64,000 nt of DNA from Fomitopsis serialis (GCF_022376445.1 NW_025955115.1:32959-96958), one strand, 5' to 3'. Counted from the stretch's first letter, positions 46,670-58,907 are shown. A program made the numbers and translations. The notes: generated by a model from the letters alone, not told the origin.

Positions 46670-47318
46670 GTCATACGAGCCCTCCACAGTCTGCTGCGGC
46701 CTATCGTCCAGATTCACGTTGGAAGCCTTGCGCTTGCCCGACAATGTTCCCATAGGTCGAGGAGTGGCGGACATCGAAGGATCTCCGCCCGGGATGGCCA
46801 CCCTGTCTCCGACAGCACTCTTTTTGGCGTCCAACGAAGACACGTCATCACCGAGCGCGACGGAGATGCTGTTGGTAGCGGTCATCCCTGATTCCCCCAA
46901 GCGCTTTTCCGCGGCTCTCTGACAATCAATTTCAACCAGGATGCACGATTGGATTCGTGTCGCAGGAGACTACCTTCAATTTCCGTTTCTCCATTGCCCT
47001 GGTCATCCATGGATATGTGCTAGTTCTCCAAGCGTGGAACTCTGGCGTGCCCTTGGCTTCCATCGCGGTCCACACGCGGTCTGTAGCTTCGTTCACCCTC
47101 GCGGTGTCCTCTGCGGGCGTTGATCTGCCGCGATTGGCGGTGTACTCATTCTGACCATGATCAGCTGTCTGCACGTCAGACCAGTTATGCGAACTCACAG
47201 ATACCGCTTGGAACTTGGTTGTCAATGCTTTCAACCCATCAACATCATCCGGGATGTCTACGCGCGCAATCCAGGCGAGGTATTTGTCGAGGGGTGAGCG
47301 ACGCGCCAGCGATGACAT
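46670..47318 (-). pseudogene. Family member F, 5' half
   Basis: Three exons in phase: 47,318-47,205 (38 codons), 47,150-46,974 (59 codons) and 46,918-46,670 (83 codons). Exon 1 has the family N-terminal motif (LDKYLAWIARVDIPDDVDGLKALTTKF). Exon 2 has the W-block (DRVWTAMEAKGTPEFHAWRTSTYPW). Exon 3 is the Ser/Lys linker (LSGKRKASNVNLDDRPQQTVEGSYD). All exons end in phase 0, exactly what the cysteine exon at 26,675 needs. The second half is now 20 kb away beyond the transposon, so normal splicing would need a 20-kb intron. A truncated protein reading into the element is possible. Confidence 0.7.
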
Positions 47319-48054
47319 GGCGAAAGGAGGGAGTACGGATAGAGAAGACCTTAGTGAGGGCCCTGAGTCGACTCCCGAAAATTGCGCTCGAACGCTATCC
47401 GTCTATTTGACTCACCGACGACCGACATCTGTACCGCGCGGGTAATCGTCCTCCCGACTTCGTGACATCGCACGCCAATAGGCCACGTGTGTCTCTCCCC
47501 CAGTCCCCTTATCATGATAGCGTCGATAGTGAACCACACGTCAGGTCGTGCGAGATAATGGCTCGTATGTCATCCGACTTTCCCTTGTGCGCCGTGCCAT
47601 CCGCGCTGTGTTCGCGCTGAGCGAATGTGGCGCGCAAATTCGCTACAGGATCATAAAACTAGTTGATTTACATTGCCCAACTTGGACTGTGACCTGGCCC
47701 ATCAGTGGGCTTGTTCTGCGCAATAATCACCTTTCATCCAAATTCAGGGCATGATGTTGATCACCATCAATAGCACATTCGGAGGATGTTCGCGCGATGA
47801 TCATGGGGTTGTCGTCCTATCATTTCTCTGGTTTACCTTCACTAGTTTGTGAGGCTGTCGCTACTCACAACGCGGATCGAACCATTGAGGTCCCCCCACG
47901 GTGGGCGAAGATAAACAGCAAGTGCTGAGCAGGTTTAGTAGATGGTATGTGCCGTGCGATCTGTAGTGTAGGCATCGCCATCTCTTGCGCCATTCCGAAG
48001 CGTCTGGATACATACATCTCGCCATACGTGTTACACAAGCATGTAGTACAGAAT
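47319..48054. other. Spacer between F and G
   Basis: No gene is supported. It should hold the promoter of F and the 3' region of G. CACCATCAATAGC and similar words near 47,760 show no pattern. Confidence 0.35.
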
Positions 48055-48847
48055 TTACATGTCAGACGACCCCGCTAATTCTTCCAATTCCTCAACCCAC
48101 TGCTCCAGACACTTCTTCTGATCGATCAGGACCGCGAGACGAGCTTCAACTTTGCGCAATTCCTCCTGTGTCGCATAATACAAAGCTGTGTTCTGCCACC
48201 TGTCGCTGTCTGCCGTGCCGTTCGTCAGCGTCTGCGTGGCCACCGGTGTTGTCTCATTCTTCAAGTTCTCGGAAGCGTCTGGAGCCCATGAGGGGGAGCG
48301 AGCCCGTGGAGGCGAGGGAACCCATGGGGGCGAGGAGACCAGTGTCGCAGAGGGGGAGGGAACTCGTGGGGGGGAAGCGACGCGTGGGGGTGAGGGCACG
48401 CCTGGTGGTGACTTCGGTATGTCCCTTTGTTTCTGCGAGGTACGTGCGATTTAGTTTGTGCTCCTTCCGTGCGACACTGGGTGCACCCTTACCCTGGCTT
48501 TCCATTTCGTGAACCTGGCCTCCATGCCCGGGTACGTCGATCGGAGCCAGGCAAAGAATTGGGGGCTTCCCCTTTCCTCCCACGGGATCATGATTAGATC
48601 GTCAACCGCACGTTTCACCTGCGGATTGTTGAGTCTTCTTTCCTCTCTTGAACACCCCTTTGCGTACAAAACCTGGTCATTGGTTAGATCTATCTATCTG
48701 AACTTGAAGGTGTTCTCTCGCCCGACTCACCGTAGCCTTCATCATTCCCGTCGCCCAAATCTTCATGTTCGTGTCTCCATGTGGCACCGGGTGTCGCTCA
48801 ATCCAACCGACGTATATGTCCGTTTTGGATGGCTTGGGGGTAGCCAT
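48055..48847 (-). CDS. Family member G, without cysteine cluster
   Basis: Intact 224-residue paralogue with three exons in phase: 48,847-48,731, 48,672-48,493 and 48,432-48,055. Exon 1 carries the N-terminal motif (TDIYVGWIERHPVPHGDTNM). Exon 2 carries the W-block (VDDLIMIPWEERGSPQFFAWLRSTYPGM). Exon 3 starts with a Pro/Ser repeat (SPPRVASPPRVPSPS) where relatives have the cysteine exon. It ends with the coiled coil RWQNTALYYATQEELRKVEA, closest to that of member F. So it looks like F minus the cysteine exon: either an exon loss or a separate subtype. It could pair with cysteine-bearing relatives through the coiled coil (inference). Confidence 0.7.
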
Positions 48848-50639
48848 GTCAGAGAAGAGAAGTGGCTAGTGCGCCACACGACGTGATCAGCGTACACATA
48901 ACCGGTGCAGCCACACCCGCCATTAATTGGACATCAGTAATTGCCATATCCGGTAACACTGGCCCCCGATCACCCGAGTATCGGCCTAACCGTAAACACA
49001 GTCCCCCTGCCGCATGCTGGTCGCGTGAGGGAAAACACGACGCGACCTGGCGTCTTCATCCCGCTACAGCTTCATTCGACGCTGTTGTACGCTACGAGGA
49101 CGCAGGGTGGACAGCTATCAGCGACAACGTTTGGGCGACACCGACACTATCTGAGTTATCCATGTTCACGGTACATGTAATTATGTGATACATTCAAGTC
49201 AACAGTCCGCGATGATTAGAAGTGACGTATGAATCGAGTGTCCTTTGTAGTCTTACCGAGAGGTTATGGAACTCGGTGGTCCATTCTTTGTGCCTTTCTG
49301 TGTCGTTCCGCATGTCGTGAGTCTACATCCATGATATGTACCTCTCGAGTAGCAAGCGGGGGAGCACGAAGATATAACGACGTAGCGCGAGCATGTGTGT
49401 ATCGCAAAATGGCTCAGTGGCGAGCCAAAGCCCGCTTCCATTATTAAGTAAGCAGTGATGCACACAGACATTTTCATCTAATCCAGATGAGCCGAAAATG
49501 ATGCTTATGTGCCGAATGCGTACTCGAACCATCCGATGGTGGACGGGTTTCCCTGACACCACGTCGAGATGACTGACGTCGTGCATTCTGTCCGCGTCGC
49601 ATGTCGCCTGCCAGACGAGTGAGCGACATGACTATCGGTGAATAAATGTCTCGGTGGAACACGGCCACACCCGCGCGTGAGATTCACCGTTCAATTGCAG
49701 CGACGAATGAAGAGAACGGTCTTAGCCTGGGATGCACGTACGCATCGTACATGAGTGTCGTCATGAAACCTCTGCAGAGACGTTATCCACGGGCAGACAT
49801 ATTGGCATGGTACTACAGTGGCCGTCGCTATCTACTACTGAATCTACCAGGATAGGCGCCTAGCGCAATGATAGGCACGAGTATTGTGATATAACGTGCC
49901 GACAATGAGATACAGGGTCCGATCGCGAGCGAGCGATGCAGTCCAACATCACGGCTGGTGAGGCAAGCCATCTGTTTCCGATCCGATTGGAAGAATAGCT
50001 TCGGAAGACCGGTAGTCAAGCCGCTCGACTCGCATTTTGTCGCGTAGTATGAGCGACAAGCGGGCCCAAAATGCTGCCTTTGTCGCAAAGACGCTGCTTA
50101 TCCTCACAACCTCCACATTCGTGTCGCGACGTGTTTTGACAGTACAGTGCTCCATAAAGTAGTTGTGGGGTCATGTTATCATTAAAGATGGTGATGGACG
50201 TCCATATCTATGTAGAACCAATTACGGACTAGTACCCACTAGTACCAATGGACCCAGTAGCGTCGTGTTTACCTTGGAGTGTATGCTGAGGTCCATACGT
50301 CTGCATATGTTGCCGGCCCCCCTCCTCCTCAAAGAGCGATCTGCTAAAACTGTCGTTCACATGCCTGTGAGTTCTCCAGTGCTGCAAGTTAGGTACGCAC
50401 CAAAGATATACATCACTTAAGGGAGGACGGTCGAGGACTGCTACCGGATGACGAGTATGTCGGAAACCGATGGTGTGGGCCAGCTACAATGAATCGAATG
50501 TCATCAGTGAGACATGTACTGAGCGAAACCACGTCGCTCCCCTGTTGCTTGTTCAATAGCAGTGCATTTTGTGGATCGTACTGCATGTCCCTGTGGCTAA
50601 AGCAAGTCACTGATTCAGTTGGTCGCACGACAGATGCGA
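48848..50639. other. Gene-free stretch
   Basis: About 1.8 kb in which no frame has recognisable content or a spliced model. I see no repeat or RNA gene. Confidence 0.35.
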
Positions 50640-51490
50640 CACTGTCCCCACCTGCGACATCCCGGTTTTCAATTAGAAGTACAGCAAGTATCCGATCGTA
50701 TCTATGCGACAGCCTACGGAGCCCTCATCCCTGCTACTAAGTGAGTTCAAATTCAAGGAGACAGCAACGTGCGACTCACCCAACCTCAGCAGGTTCTTTC
50801 CAACCCGTGAAAGCGCCTTCCCTCCCATCGCGACACTGCGATCGAGTATCTTGCCCTCGCCCGACGCCAGCGCCATCTCCCATTGCTCCAGAGTGACGAG
50901 TTCCCCGCAATCCTGAACCCACACATGGCTCGACACCGCCCTGAACGAGATTTTTCTACGCAAGGGGAGTCGGAAGGCGGTCTGGTAGTACTGATCAGGA
51001 ATGGAGATGTCGGAACGGGCCCAGTCAACCGCCCGCCATGCAGCTCGATCGCCCTATCGGAGCGTTCAAATCTCTGTCGCAACTACAGATAACGGAGGAA
51101 CTCACCTTCGACAAGTCCAAGGAGCTCGTCAACGGGGCGATCCAGAATCCGGTAACGGCCCCGCCCTCCAGCCGTTCGATCCGGGTGACGACGGCCGGTC
51201 GAACCTTGAAGGAGTTCCTGCCTCCATAGGCCTCGGCAAACTTCGGGTCGGACACGCGGATGCGGACGAGGCAGTCGGGATGGGAGCCGGCATGAAGTCA
51301 GATGGACGCGGAGTTAAGAGCGATGTGCGACGACAGAGCGGAGGTGACAGTACGGCGGTCGATAGTAAGTCGCGCGACACGAGAGTCGGTAGCGCCGAAT
51401 CGATTCTCGACAGAACGTCGCGCGACACGGAAAAGCGCCCAAGTGGCGTTCGACAGAACGTCGCGCGACACGACACTTGCAAGCGCTGTG
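50640..51490 (-). pseudogene. Decayed gene, tandem unit 1
   Basis: Minus-strand coding remains of an unknown gene. Visible pieces: SDPKFAEAYGGRNSFKVRPA then VVTRIERLEGGAVTGFWIAP (51,255-51,090), and SHVWVQDCGELVTLEQWEMA (near 50,930). Its upstream side has GTCGCGCGACAC words repeated three times (51,370, 51,418, 51,464). The same order of pieces recurs in unit 2. No continuous model could be built. Confidence 0.4.
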
Positions 51491-51609
51491 AGGTTCTTCG
51501 AAAGCTGCGTTTACGTCGCTGGTCCTCCTTTCCTCATTCGCGACCATTTTTCGAGTATGAGAGAGCATGTGTCCTGATGCCAGAATACGGTACAAGTTCA
51601 CTCGACTTA

Positions 51610-52370
51610 TCGACCCTTGCGACACAGTCCCCGCCTGCGACATTCCCCGTTTCATTCATCCTTACAAACGCTATTCCATCGTATCTGCGGTGCGGTCTAC
51701 GAATGTCTCTTCGCTGGTAGGTCATAAGTATCCCGACATTGTGATGCCATCGTGCGACTCACCCAAGTTCTTCAGGGTCATTCCGTCGCATGAAATCCGC
51801 TTTACTGGCAACGCCACGTTGCGATCGAGCATCTCGCCCGTGCCTGACGCCATCGATCTCTCCCAATCCTCAAACTATACAAATTGACCATATTCGCGGA
51901 GCCAAACGTAGCTCTACACGACACTGACCAACATTGATTGACGCAGAAGCAGTCGGCTCAGAAGGGGATTGTGCTCCTCCGGCATGGGGATGTCGAGATG
52001 CGCCATTCGAGCGCCCGTCTGGCAGTAGGGCCTCCCTATCCGCGTCTTCAAATGTGTGTCGCCACTTAGCAGAAGCCGGTGGCAGTGTGGTAGTTTTTGC
52101 GTTGGTTCTTTGTAACAATGGCCTGTCGAAGCCTGTGGTGTTCTGGCCTCCATATGCGGCTGCAAACCTCGCCTCGGTTACGCGAATGTGCACGAGACAT
52201 GGGGGATGGAGGCCTGCATCATGTCGGACGGATGATAGATTGATGGGAGTATGGCGCGACAACGGAGGAGGCGTGGGAGTGGGGGGGTTGATCGCCAGCG
52301 ATGCGCGCGACACGACAGTCAGTAGCGCCGATGCCGTGTTCGACAGAAGGTCGCGCGACATGGTGCGTGC
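51610..52370 (-). pseudogene. Decayed gene, tandem unit 2
   Basis: Diverged duplicate of unit 1 in the same orientation: GCGACA-CAGTCCCC-GCCTGCGACATT at the start, TGCGACTCACCCAAG, TTGCGATCGAGCATCTCGCCC, and a protein piece VTEARFAAAYGGQN matching SDPKFAEAYGGRN. It ends with the same GGTCGCGCGACA word. Stops and indels interrupt it. Confidence 0.4.
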
Positions 52371-55300
52371 ACGCGCCAGAGTCGCAATTGGATAGGGAAG
52401 CGATGTGACGGAAGTGTTGCCAGCACTGATAGCAGACTTGCCACAATATCACATTGACTTTGGGACAAATGTGCAATCAGCTGTGAGTCTGATAAGTGGG
52501 TGTGTAGACCAACATGAAAGCTCAAGCTGTGAGAGAGTCATGTGCACTGCACTCACAGGAGGGAATGTACTGTCCCGTCAATGTCACTGGGGGGTGAGTG
52601 GGCTCTGAACCAGTCATGGCCCACTCCACTGACAAATTGCATTGGTTAGGAAGTTGAGGATCCTATGGTATTGCATTTTGGGCCACAATGGCAATCTGTG
52701 ATTATGTAGGTTGCATGTTGAACAGGTTGTCAACAATGGTTGCAGCTCCAAGCAATCCTGTCAATTGTGGAGGGCTCACTGTTGCCTCGCAATGCCCTAA
52801 GCTCTACTATATCAGATCACGATCTCGGACAGCCTAGGTAGTTGGTCACTCGAGCCTCATTCAACAACCACCCCTTCTATAGCTATCAAATAAATCGTAG
52901 CATGTCTCAATGCATCCTTGTAATGCCTGTACAAAATCTGAAGCCAATACACTGAGATCTGTGGGCAGGAAAAATCACCCTTTGCGGTGATACCTATTTC
53001 TGGTAAGCAGTGTGGCTCACCCTAGTCTCGACCAGAATTCTAGCTACTGAGCTCGACTCAATGATCATATTTTTTTGTCATATTTTTCTTGTATTTCTGA
53101 GGTCTCTTAACATACCTCCTCACAAGCATTCAGGTCATTATGGCCCATACAGAGTGAGGAGGGCTTGTTGAATGCTTAGGTGGCCAAGATTGTGACCCGA
53201 TATAGTATATGCATGATATATACTGTAGACAAGGTAGGTGTGTGGTCCATAGATAGTGTGGGGAATCAGTGTCATTCAGTTTATGCATCAGATTTCCCCT
53301 TAGTCCGTGAATGGGAGAGCTATCATGTGAGCAATCTGACGCAAAGGCCCAACAGAGGCCCGACATGACTATGACCAAGTCAGACATGCACAACAGTGTT
53401 GCTTGGTGATTCTGGTGTGTAAGCCAGTGTGTCTATTCTTACTTCCTGTGGATGTCATAATTGCCAGTGAATGATACACATGGTGATGGTTGGGGTCCTA
53501 CAGAGCCACTCACTGTACTTCATGAGGTAACAAATACTCTAATCTCCCTCAGAAAGGACATTTGGTTAGTGACACTTTGACAGACCCATAGTAGAGCATG
53601 TGAAGGGTTTTGGTTCAACTCAGCCAATCAATCAGAGATGAACAACCTTGAAATTCATTCCTGCCCGTCCTCAATGATCATGGTTTCAACATATGGTTCT
53701 CAGAAGCAATGTCAGTTGTGGGTCATTCAGCCAACCAAATTTAGGTAAGAGATGATGTGAAATAAATTGTCTTACTGAGGTACACAAGCTCAAAAGTCAC
53801 AACTGTACACTTCAGGTGAAAGCATGCTGAACCATGTTAGTAGTGCAAATGCATAAAGAGTGTTAGATGAGCTACAGATTATGTGATTTTGTAATCTGAG
53901 ATCAAGAGTTGATCAATCAAGCTGTGCTATTGGATTTGGCCAAACTACTTAGTGACTCACCTTGAGGGTACAACAGGCCATTTGTGCCTGCACAGCCTGT
54001 TTTGGGTGTTGGTTGTCATAATATACTCACCAAACTTCACTAATAATCATAATAGCTCATGATCCCATCTTAGTGTCATCACAGGCTTTGAATAAATTGT
54101 GACTGTTCATACTCACTGCGACCTGTGTCTCGTTTGCTGTGGTACTTACAACTGTAGTATCTCACACCTGATAAGAGTTCAATGAGCTGACGAGAACTGC
54201 TCTTGCCTTGTATGAAAGAATCCTACCAGAGGACAGCTCTGTGCTGATGTGGGAACTCAAGTGTATTTGCAACAGCTTATCTTGTAGCCATCTCTGGTAT
54301 GTACCACATTGTCCTGAATGACAGCTGGAGCCGAACACAACTTTGGGCCTTGGGACTGGGTCCTTGTCATGCTAAAATGCACACTTCTAGAACTGGGCAC
54401 CAAGCAACCTCTGACATCTCTGTTAAGTCACATCCCAGGCTGACTCTCACTGACTGACTCTTTCTTTAAGGCTGAACCCTTACTTGTAGTGCAAAGCTAT
54501 ACCAAATAAGGGGATGTTAACAACAAAGTCCCAGTGTGTAGCTGTGAGGCTTAGGCATTATCTTGCTGAGACTGCAGTGTGCAAGTCCCTAAGTGGCATG
54601 TGAAAGATTCTCACACAGAGGAAAGATTCTATCATAGAAGTACAGATAGATATTGGAGTACTCTTGCTAGATATTTTATACATGTACATGATTCCCAAAT
54701 GTTCTAAGTATGTTATGTATTTGAGACTCTATCCTGTGCTACTAAATCTGTGCCACACTGCTCTACTCATCCACGCTCTGCTGCCCCAACGCTGTCCAAA
54801 GAGTCAGTATACAGCCTTGCTTTAGCCGTGTGCCCAATTCCCAAACTCTGAGACTTACAGGTCATTGGCCACTTGGGCAATGAGATCATCACTGAATAGC
54901 CATTGTTTCCCGAACGGGGTATTTGGCAAATCCTGATAATAGCCTTTGAGCTCTTTGTCTAGGCTTCTTCAGCAATCACCCATATTGTTGGGAATGTCTG
55001 AGAACCTTGTGGTTGTGGCTGGACAATAGCCACACAAAGGTCAATACGACTGGGCCCAAGGTACAAGAATAATAACAATCTCTGGCCAAACACTGTGCGG
55101 TGCCAAGCTGACTTTGGGAGTGTCAGCTGTTTGGCCATGCAGTGGTTGTTGGGTTTCTTAGGTGGTCTCCTTTGCTGTACTAACCAGAGCCACACTGGGA
55201 ACTTGCTAAACTTGAGTAAGGCTTGTGGCTGTTTTCTTTCTTTTGGCGTTTGGGCAGAGCCAAAACACCAAGGGTGAAAACAGTGGCATGCCAAGACTGT

Positions 55301-55497
55301 CAGTGTTTTGTGTCAAGTGTCAAGTGTTGGGCAATAACTCAAGTTGAGCACACTGCACAACAACACAGACAGCAAGAACAAGGGCCAAGCTTTGGTCATC
55401 TGTTTGAGTAACCAGTGCAGTTTGTGCTGAACTGAACTGAGAGTTTTCAAATCTGGTTTGAAACTTCAAGGCAGTAGAAGCCGAGCCTGTGGAAATC
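52371..55497. other. AT-richer, gene-poor subtelomeric stretch
   Basis: Over 3 kb without a supported gene. Base composition is visibly lower in G+C than in the 0-50 kb part, with few long frames on any strand. The stretch could be old repeat DNA; I see no terminal repeats. Confidence 0.4.
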
Positions 55498-55533
55498 AGT
55501 CGTGACTACAAGTGTCCTCTTGTAGTCACGACT
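55498..55533. repeat. Perfect hairpin, 15-bp arms
   Basis: AGTCGTGACTACAAG and its exact complement flank a six-base TGTCCT loop. Confidence 0.9.
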
Positions 55534-55856
55534 TTTACCCAAAGCCTTGACAAGGGTGTTGTTCAGAACGACTGGCCCCTGTGCTTGGAGAGTACTTACT
55601 TACTAACGTGAAGTGCTTGAGCAGTTGTGTGACAGGTGGGAGTTGGTGTCAGTGTGCAGGCCCAAAGAGAGCAAGGTAGTTGAGGCTTGGAAAGTGAACA
55701 CAGTGACAGGTAAAGAGTTGGTTCTCTTGGGAGGTGTGGTGGAGTAACAGTAAAGTGCTTTGGACAAGTGTTGTTGCTGTACAAAAACTAGAGGGCCGTG
55801 TTACTTAGTGGGCTGAGAGTGAACAAGTTGAGGAGGCGTTAAGTCGAGAGACGTTG

Positions 55857-55985
55857 AAGAGTGACTTGTGAGCGCCAACGGAGTTTGTGTCCACTGCAGG
55901 CGGAGAGCTCACCCACTCGCACGGCTCGCTGGCGGCACTCCACCTACAGTGGACACAAACTCTGTTGGGCTCACAAGTCACTCTT
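55857..55985. repeat. Long inverted repeat, ~40-bp arms
   Basis: The left arm 55,857-55,896 and right arm 55,947-55,985 are complementary with one extra base and one mismatch, around a 50-base loop. The arms contain GAGTTTGTGTCCACTG and its complement. Confidence 0.85.
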
Positions 55986-56129
55986 TGGTGAGAGGCTGTA
56001 CAGGAAGACGTGGAGTGTACAAAAGTGTTTCAAGTGTCAGTGGGAGTCTCAACTTCCAGGCTCACAGTGCCCTGTTCTTAGTCCCCACCTGCACTCTGTA
56101 GGTGTAGTGTACAACCTAAGCTTGAACTC

Positions 56130-56392
56130 TGTACGTGTGAACCGTGGCCCCAAGCTCCCTGTAAAGTCTGTGCGTGTGAACCGCACCTCAGGGTCACAGT
56201 TCTGAGCTTACAGTGAAGTCCACACGTGTGAACCCCCACCCACAGCACACACGTGTGTGAACCCCGACTCTCAGTCTGCACGTGTGAACCCCAGCCCACA
56301 GTACACAGTACACACACGTGTGAACCCCGGCTCTCAGTTCGCACGTGTGAACCCAGCCCACAGTACACAGTACACACACGTGTGAACCCCAG
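56130..56392. repeat. CGTGTGAACC repeat field
   Basis: Eight copies of CGTGTGAACC, most within CACACGTGTGAACCCC, spaced about 20-55 bases. Two blocks repeat a longer unit with CAGTACACAGTACACACACG. It is followed at 56,395-56,455 by a CCCAGCT/TTTAGCT microrepeat. Confidence 0.8.
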
Positions 56393-57432
56393 CTCCCAGT
56401 CCCCAGCTCCCAGCTCTTAGCTCCCAGCTCCCAGCTTTTAGCTTTTAGCTTATACACCTATTTAGCAATGGGATTGCTAATTTTAGTCAAGGCCTATGGT
56501 CTTGAGACTTTGCACAGACGTAGATGCCCCCCAGGGGGGCCCATAGCCAAAAAAGCTAAGACATTGGCGGTACCGTTCTCGAGCACGCCGCCGCCGAACT
56601 TGGGGCCCCGAACCCATGTTAAGCGCCGAACCTCGGGCATGGTTCGGCCCCCCTCAGTAGTCATAATAAGTGTTCTAATGCCTCTATAGAGTGTGTTTGT
56701 ATTGCTCACCATGGGTTCGGCGCTGTTGCGGTGGGTTCGGTCAGGCTGCTGCACCCTGTCGTGAGCCTTCTAATGTATGAACCCTGGCTACACACAGGGC
56801 CTTTACCACCTGTCTGTGCACTGCACAGGGTGGGTTCGGCACTGGGGGTGGGTTCGGTCAGATTATGGGTGCATGTCCAATACATCTCCATGCACCTATT
56901 TTACTTGGCTGTTGTGTTCTAGGTGTTCTTGGCAGCATGGTGCATGCGTGTCAGTGAAGTTCGGTCAGGGTTCGGGTCAGGTTCGGCGTGAGTTCCATGT
57001 GAAGCTGTTGACTCGCGTTAGCATCTATGGAGTGCCTGAGGCTGAATCCCGCTGTGCAACACTGGTGTTCGGCTGGGTTCGGCTGGTTCGGCTGGGTGTT
57101 TGCACCAAGCCCAGCACTCAATACAGGTCTCTGTGGGTCATTCCCGCATTGCAGGGCAGAGTTCCGAGGCACAAGTCCAACATGTTCGGCTCGGTTCGGG
57201 TTGGGTTCGGCCGACCTCCAATATGCAATATGATGCATATTTCAGTGTCTCATGGGCGGTACAGAGCTCGTAGTGGTAAACCCATGGTGCTCCCATGTAC
57301 TTTGCACAGGTTCGGCTCAGGTTCGGCCCGCTCATGCTGACACGCAGTCAGACAGCCATGAGTACATTGTTTTGCGCAGATCACACTGGTATTACAATTA
57401 CAAAATGAAGGAAGACACATCAAATCAAGACA

Positions 57433-58907
57433 TCAAGCACCCTCCCCCTCAGGCTCACTGAGCTCTGAGCTCCTGCGGACACCACGGTTGCGCAAATCCT
57501 GCTTGAAAGGAGCGTGGCGGGCAACGTCCAAGCTGGCATGCCTCTCGTTAGCGTGGCGAGCCACCACGTACACCCCGTCCTCCACTGGCAGCTCGGTACG
57601 CTCGACAAAAGGCATTGCAGCGGCCTCTTGGGGGGTCGGCAGCCCGTCCCACAACTCCTTCTTGGAAGGGTGAAGAACCACTGTTCCTCATACCCCTCCT
57701 GTATGGGTTGGCGTGTGAGAGCACGAACACAAACAGAAACAGACACTCACATTGTGGAAGTGGGCCCTGGGGGTGCCGTCCGGGGGGCCGCCGTGCTCAA
57801 CTATGAGGCCATCCCAGTTGATGCCAAAGTCGTATGCCTCCCTCTTGGTGACGTAGTCTGTGGCATCCCTTTCAGATGCAGACCATGACAGTGAGATGTT
57901 GAAGACTCACCGATGAGCCCAAAGGGCATCATGCACTCGTAGCGAGCACCGAACACGCGACTGGTGCTTGTCATGGCCTCAAAGTACGGGTCCCAGCTGT
58001 GAAGCCAGGTCATCAGTCATGTCTTCACCATTCAGTACACCGGACTTACTCGGGACCCGAGCCTTTCATCATTTTGCGGTACTTCTTCGGCATGTCTTCA
58101 ATGACCTGCTCAAGGTCCTTCTTTGTGTACGCCCAAAGAATAATGACCTAGTATTATAATCTATGTCAGTGGATTACTGCGTGCACCGGAGGGGAGACTC
58201 ACCGCGGCTATGTCAGGAATGCGCTGCGGGTCATGTCAGTGGCTATGGAAGTGGACAAGATGACCGTGGTGCTTACGCCTTCCTCATCCTGTGGTACGCA
58301 TGATGAGCAGTAGCAGACAACATTAAGAGTGTTGCACTTACCCACTCATCCTGCGGCACGATACGCGCAAATGCATCGTGTGGGAACATCCAGCCGACAA
58401 GGATACCTACCCAACAGTCCTTCCTTTCGAGCTCGCCTGTCACACCAGTAGGGCGCCACAGTATACTTGAAGCATGTCAACACAACAATCAGTCATGGAT
58501 GAGAAGGCACTTACACATCCCCAGGACGGTACTCGGTGCCTTCAAAGATGATGTACTGATCACCTTGCAACCAGGGCTCACTGAACCCAGTATGTTAGTG
58601 GTGTTGGGATACAACAATATGTGGCACGCACCACATCTCACTGAATTCCTCCGCATTGGCAAAGTTCAGCGGGAGACGCTCAGCGACGCTGGGTTGGCGG
58701 GATCAGTCTGAGGCTCAGGGGCTGCACCAGAACTGGGCACAGAGGCGGGGCGAGGGCGAGACACGGGGTGCGGGCAAGAGGCCACATTGGCAGGCACAGA
58801 GGCGGGGCGAGAGGCTAAGTGTGGGTGAGAGGCGGGAGCCACAGGCACAGAGCCAGGGCGAGCGGGAAGAGCAGAGGGGGGGGGGGGCTGGAGCGAGGGG
58901 AGGACAT
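57433..58907 (-). pseudogene. Subtelomeric duplicated gene, proximal copy
   Basis: Unknown multi-exon gene. ATG 58,907 opens a Ser/Pro-rich N-terminus with a 12-base C run. The core exons read LNFANAEEFSEM, FEGTEYRPGD, VILWAYTKKDLEQVIEDM, PYFEAMTSTSRVFGARYECM, REAYDFGINWDGLIVEHGGP and ELWDGLPTPQEAAAMPFVER. They end DLRNRGVRRSSELSEPEGEGA at 57,433. The frame breaks near 58,690 (stop TGA before the conserved LNFAN) and again near 57,650 (one base missing before KELWDG). No domain is recognised. It is probably dead, or a victim of homopolymer errors. Confidence 0.6.

Noticed and set aside
56078..56457. Cysteine-rich minus-strand frames (GVHTC repeats)
   Set aside because: They arise from the CGTGTGAACC DNA repeats, have no splice context and change frame between repeats.
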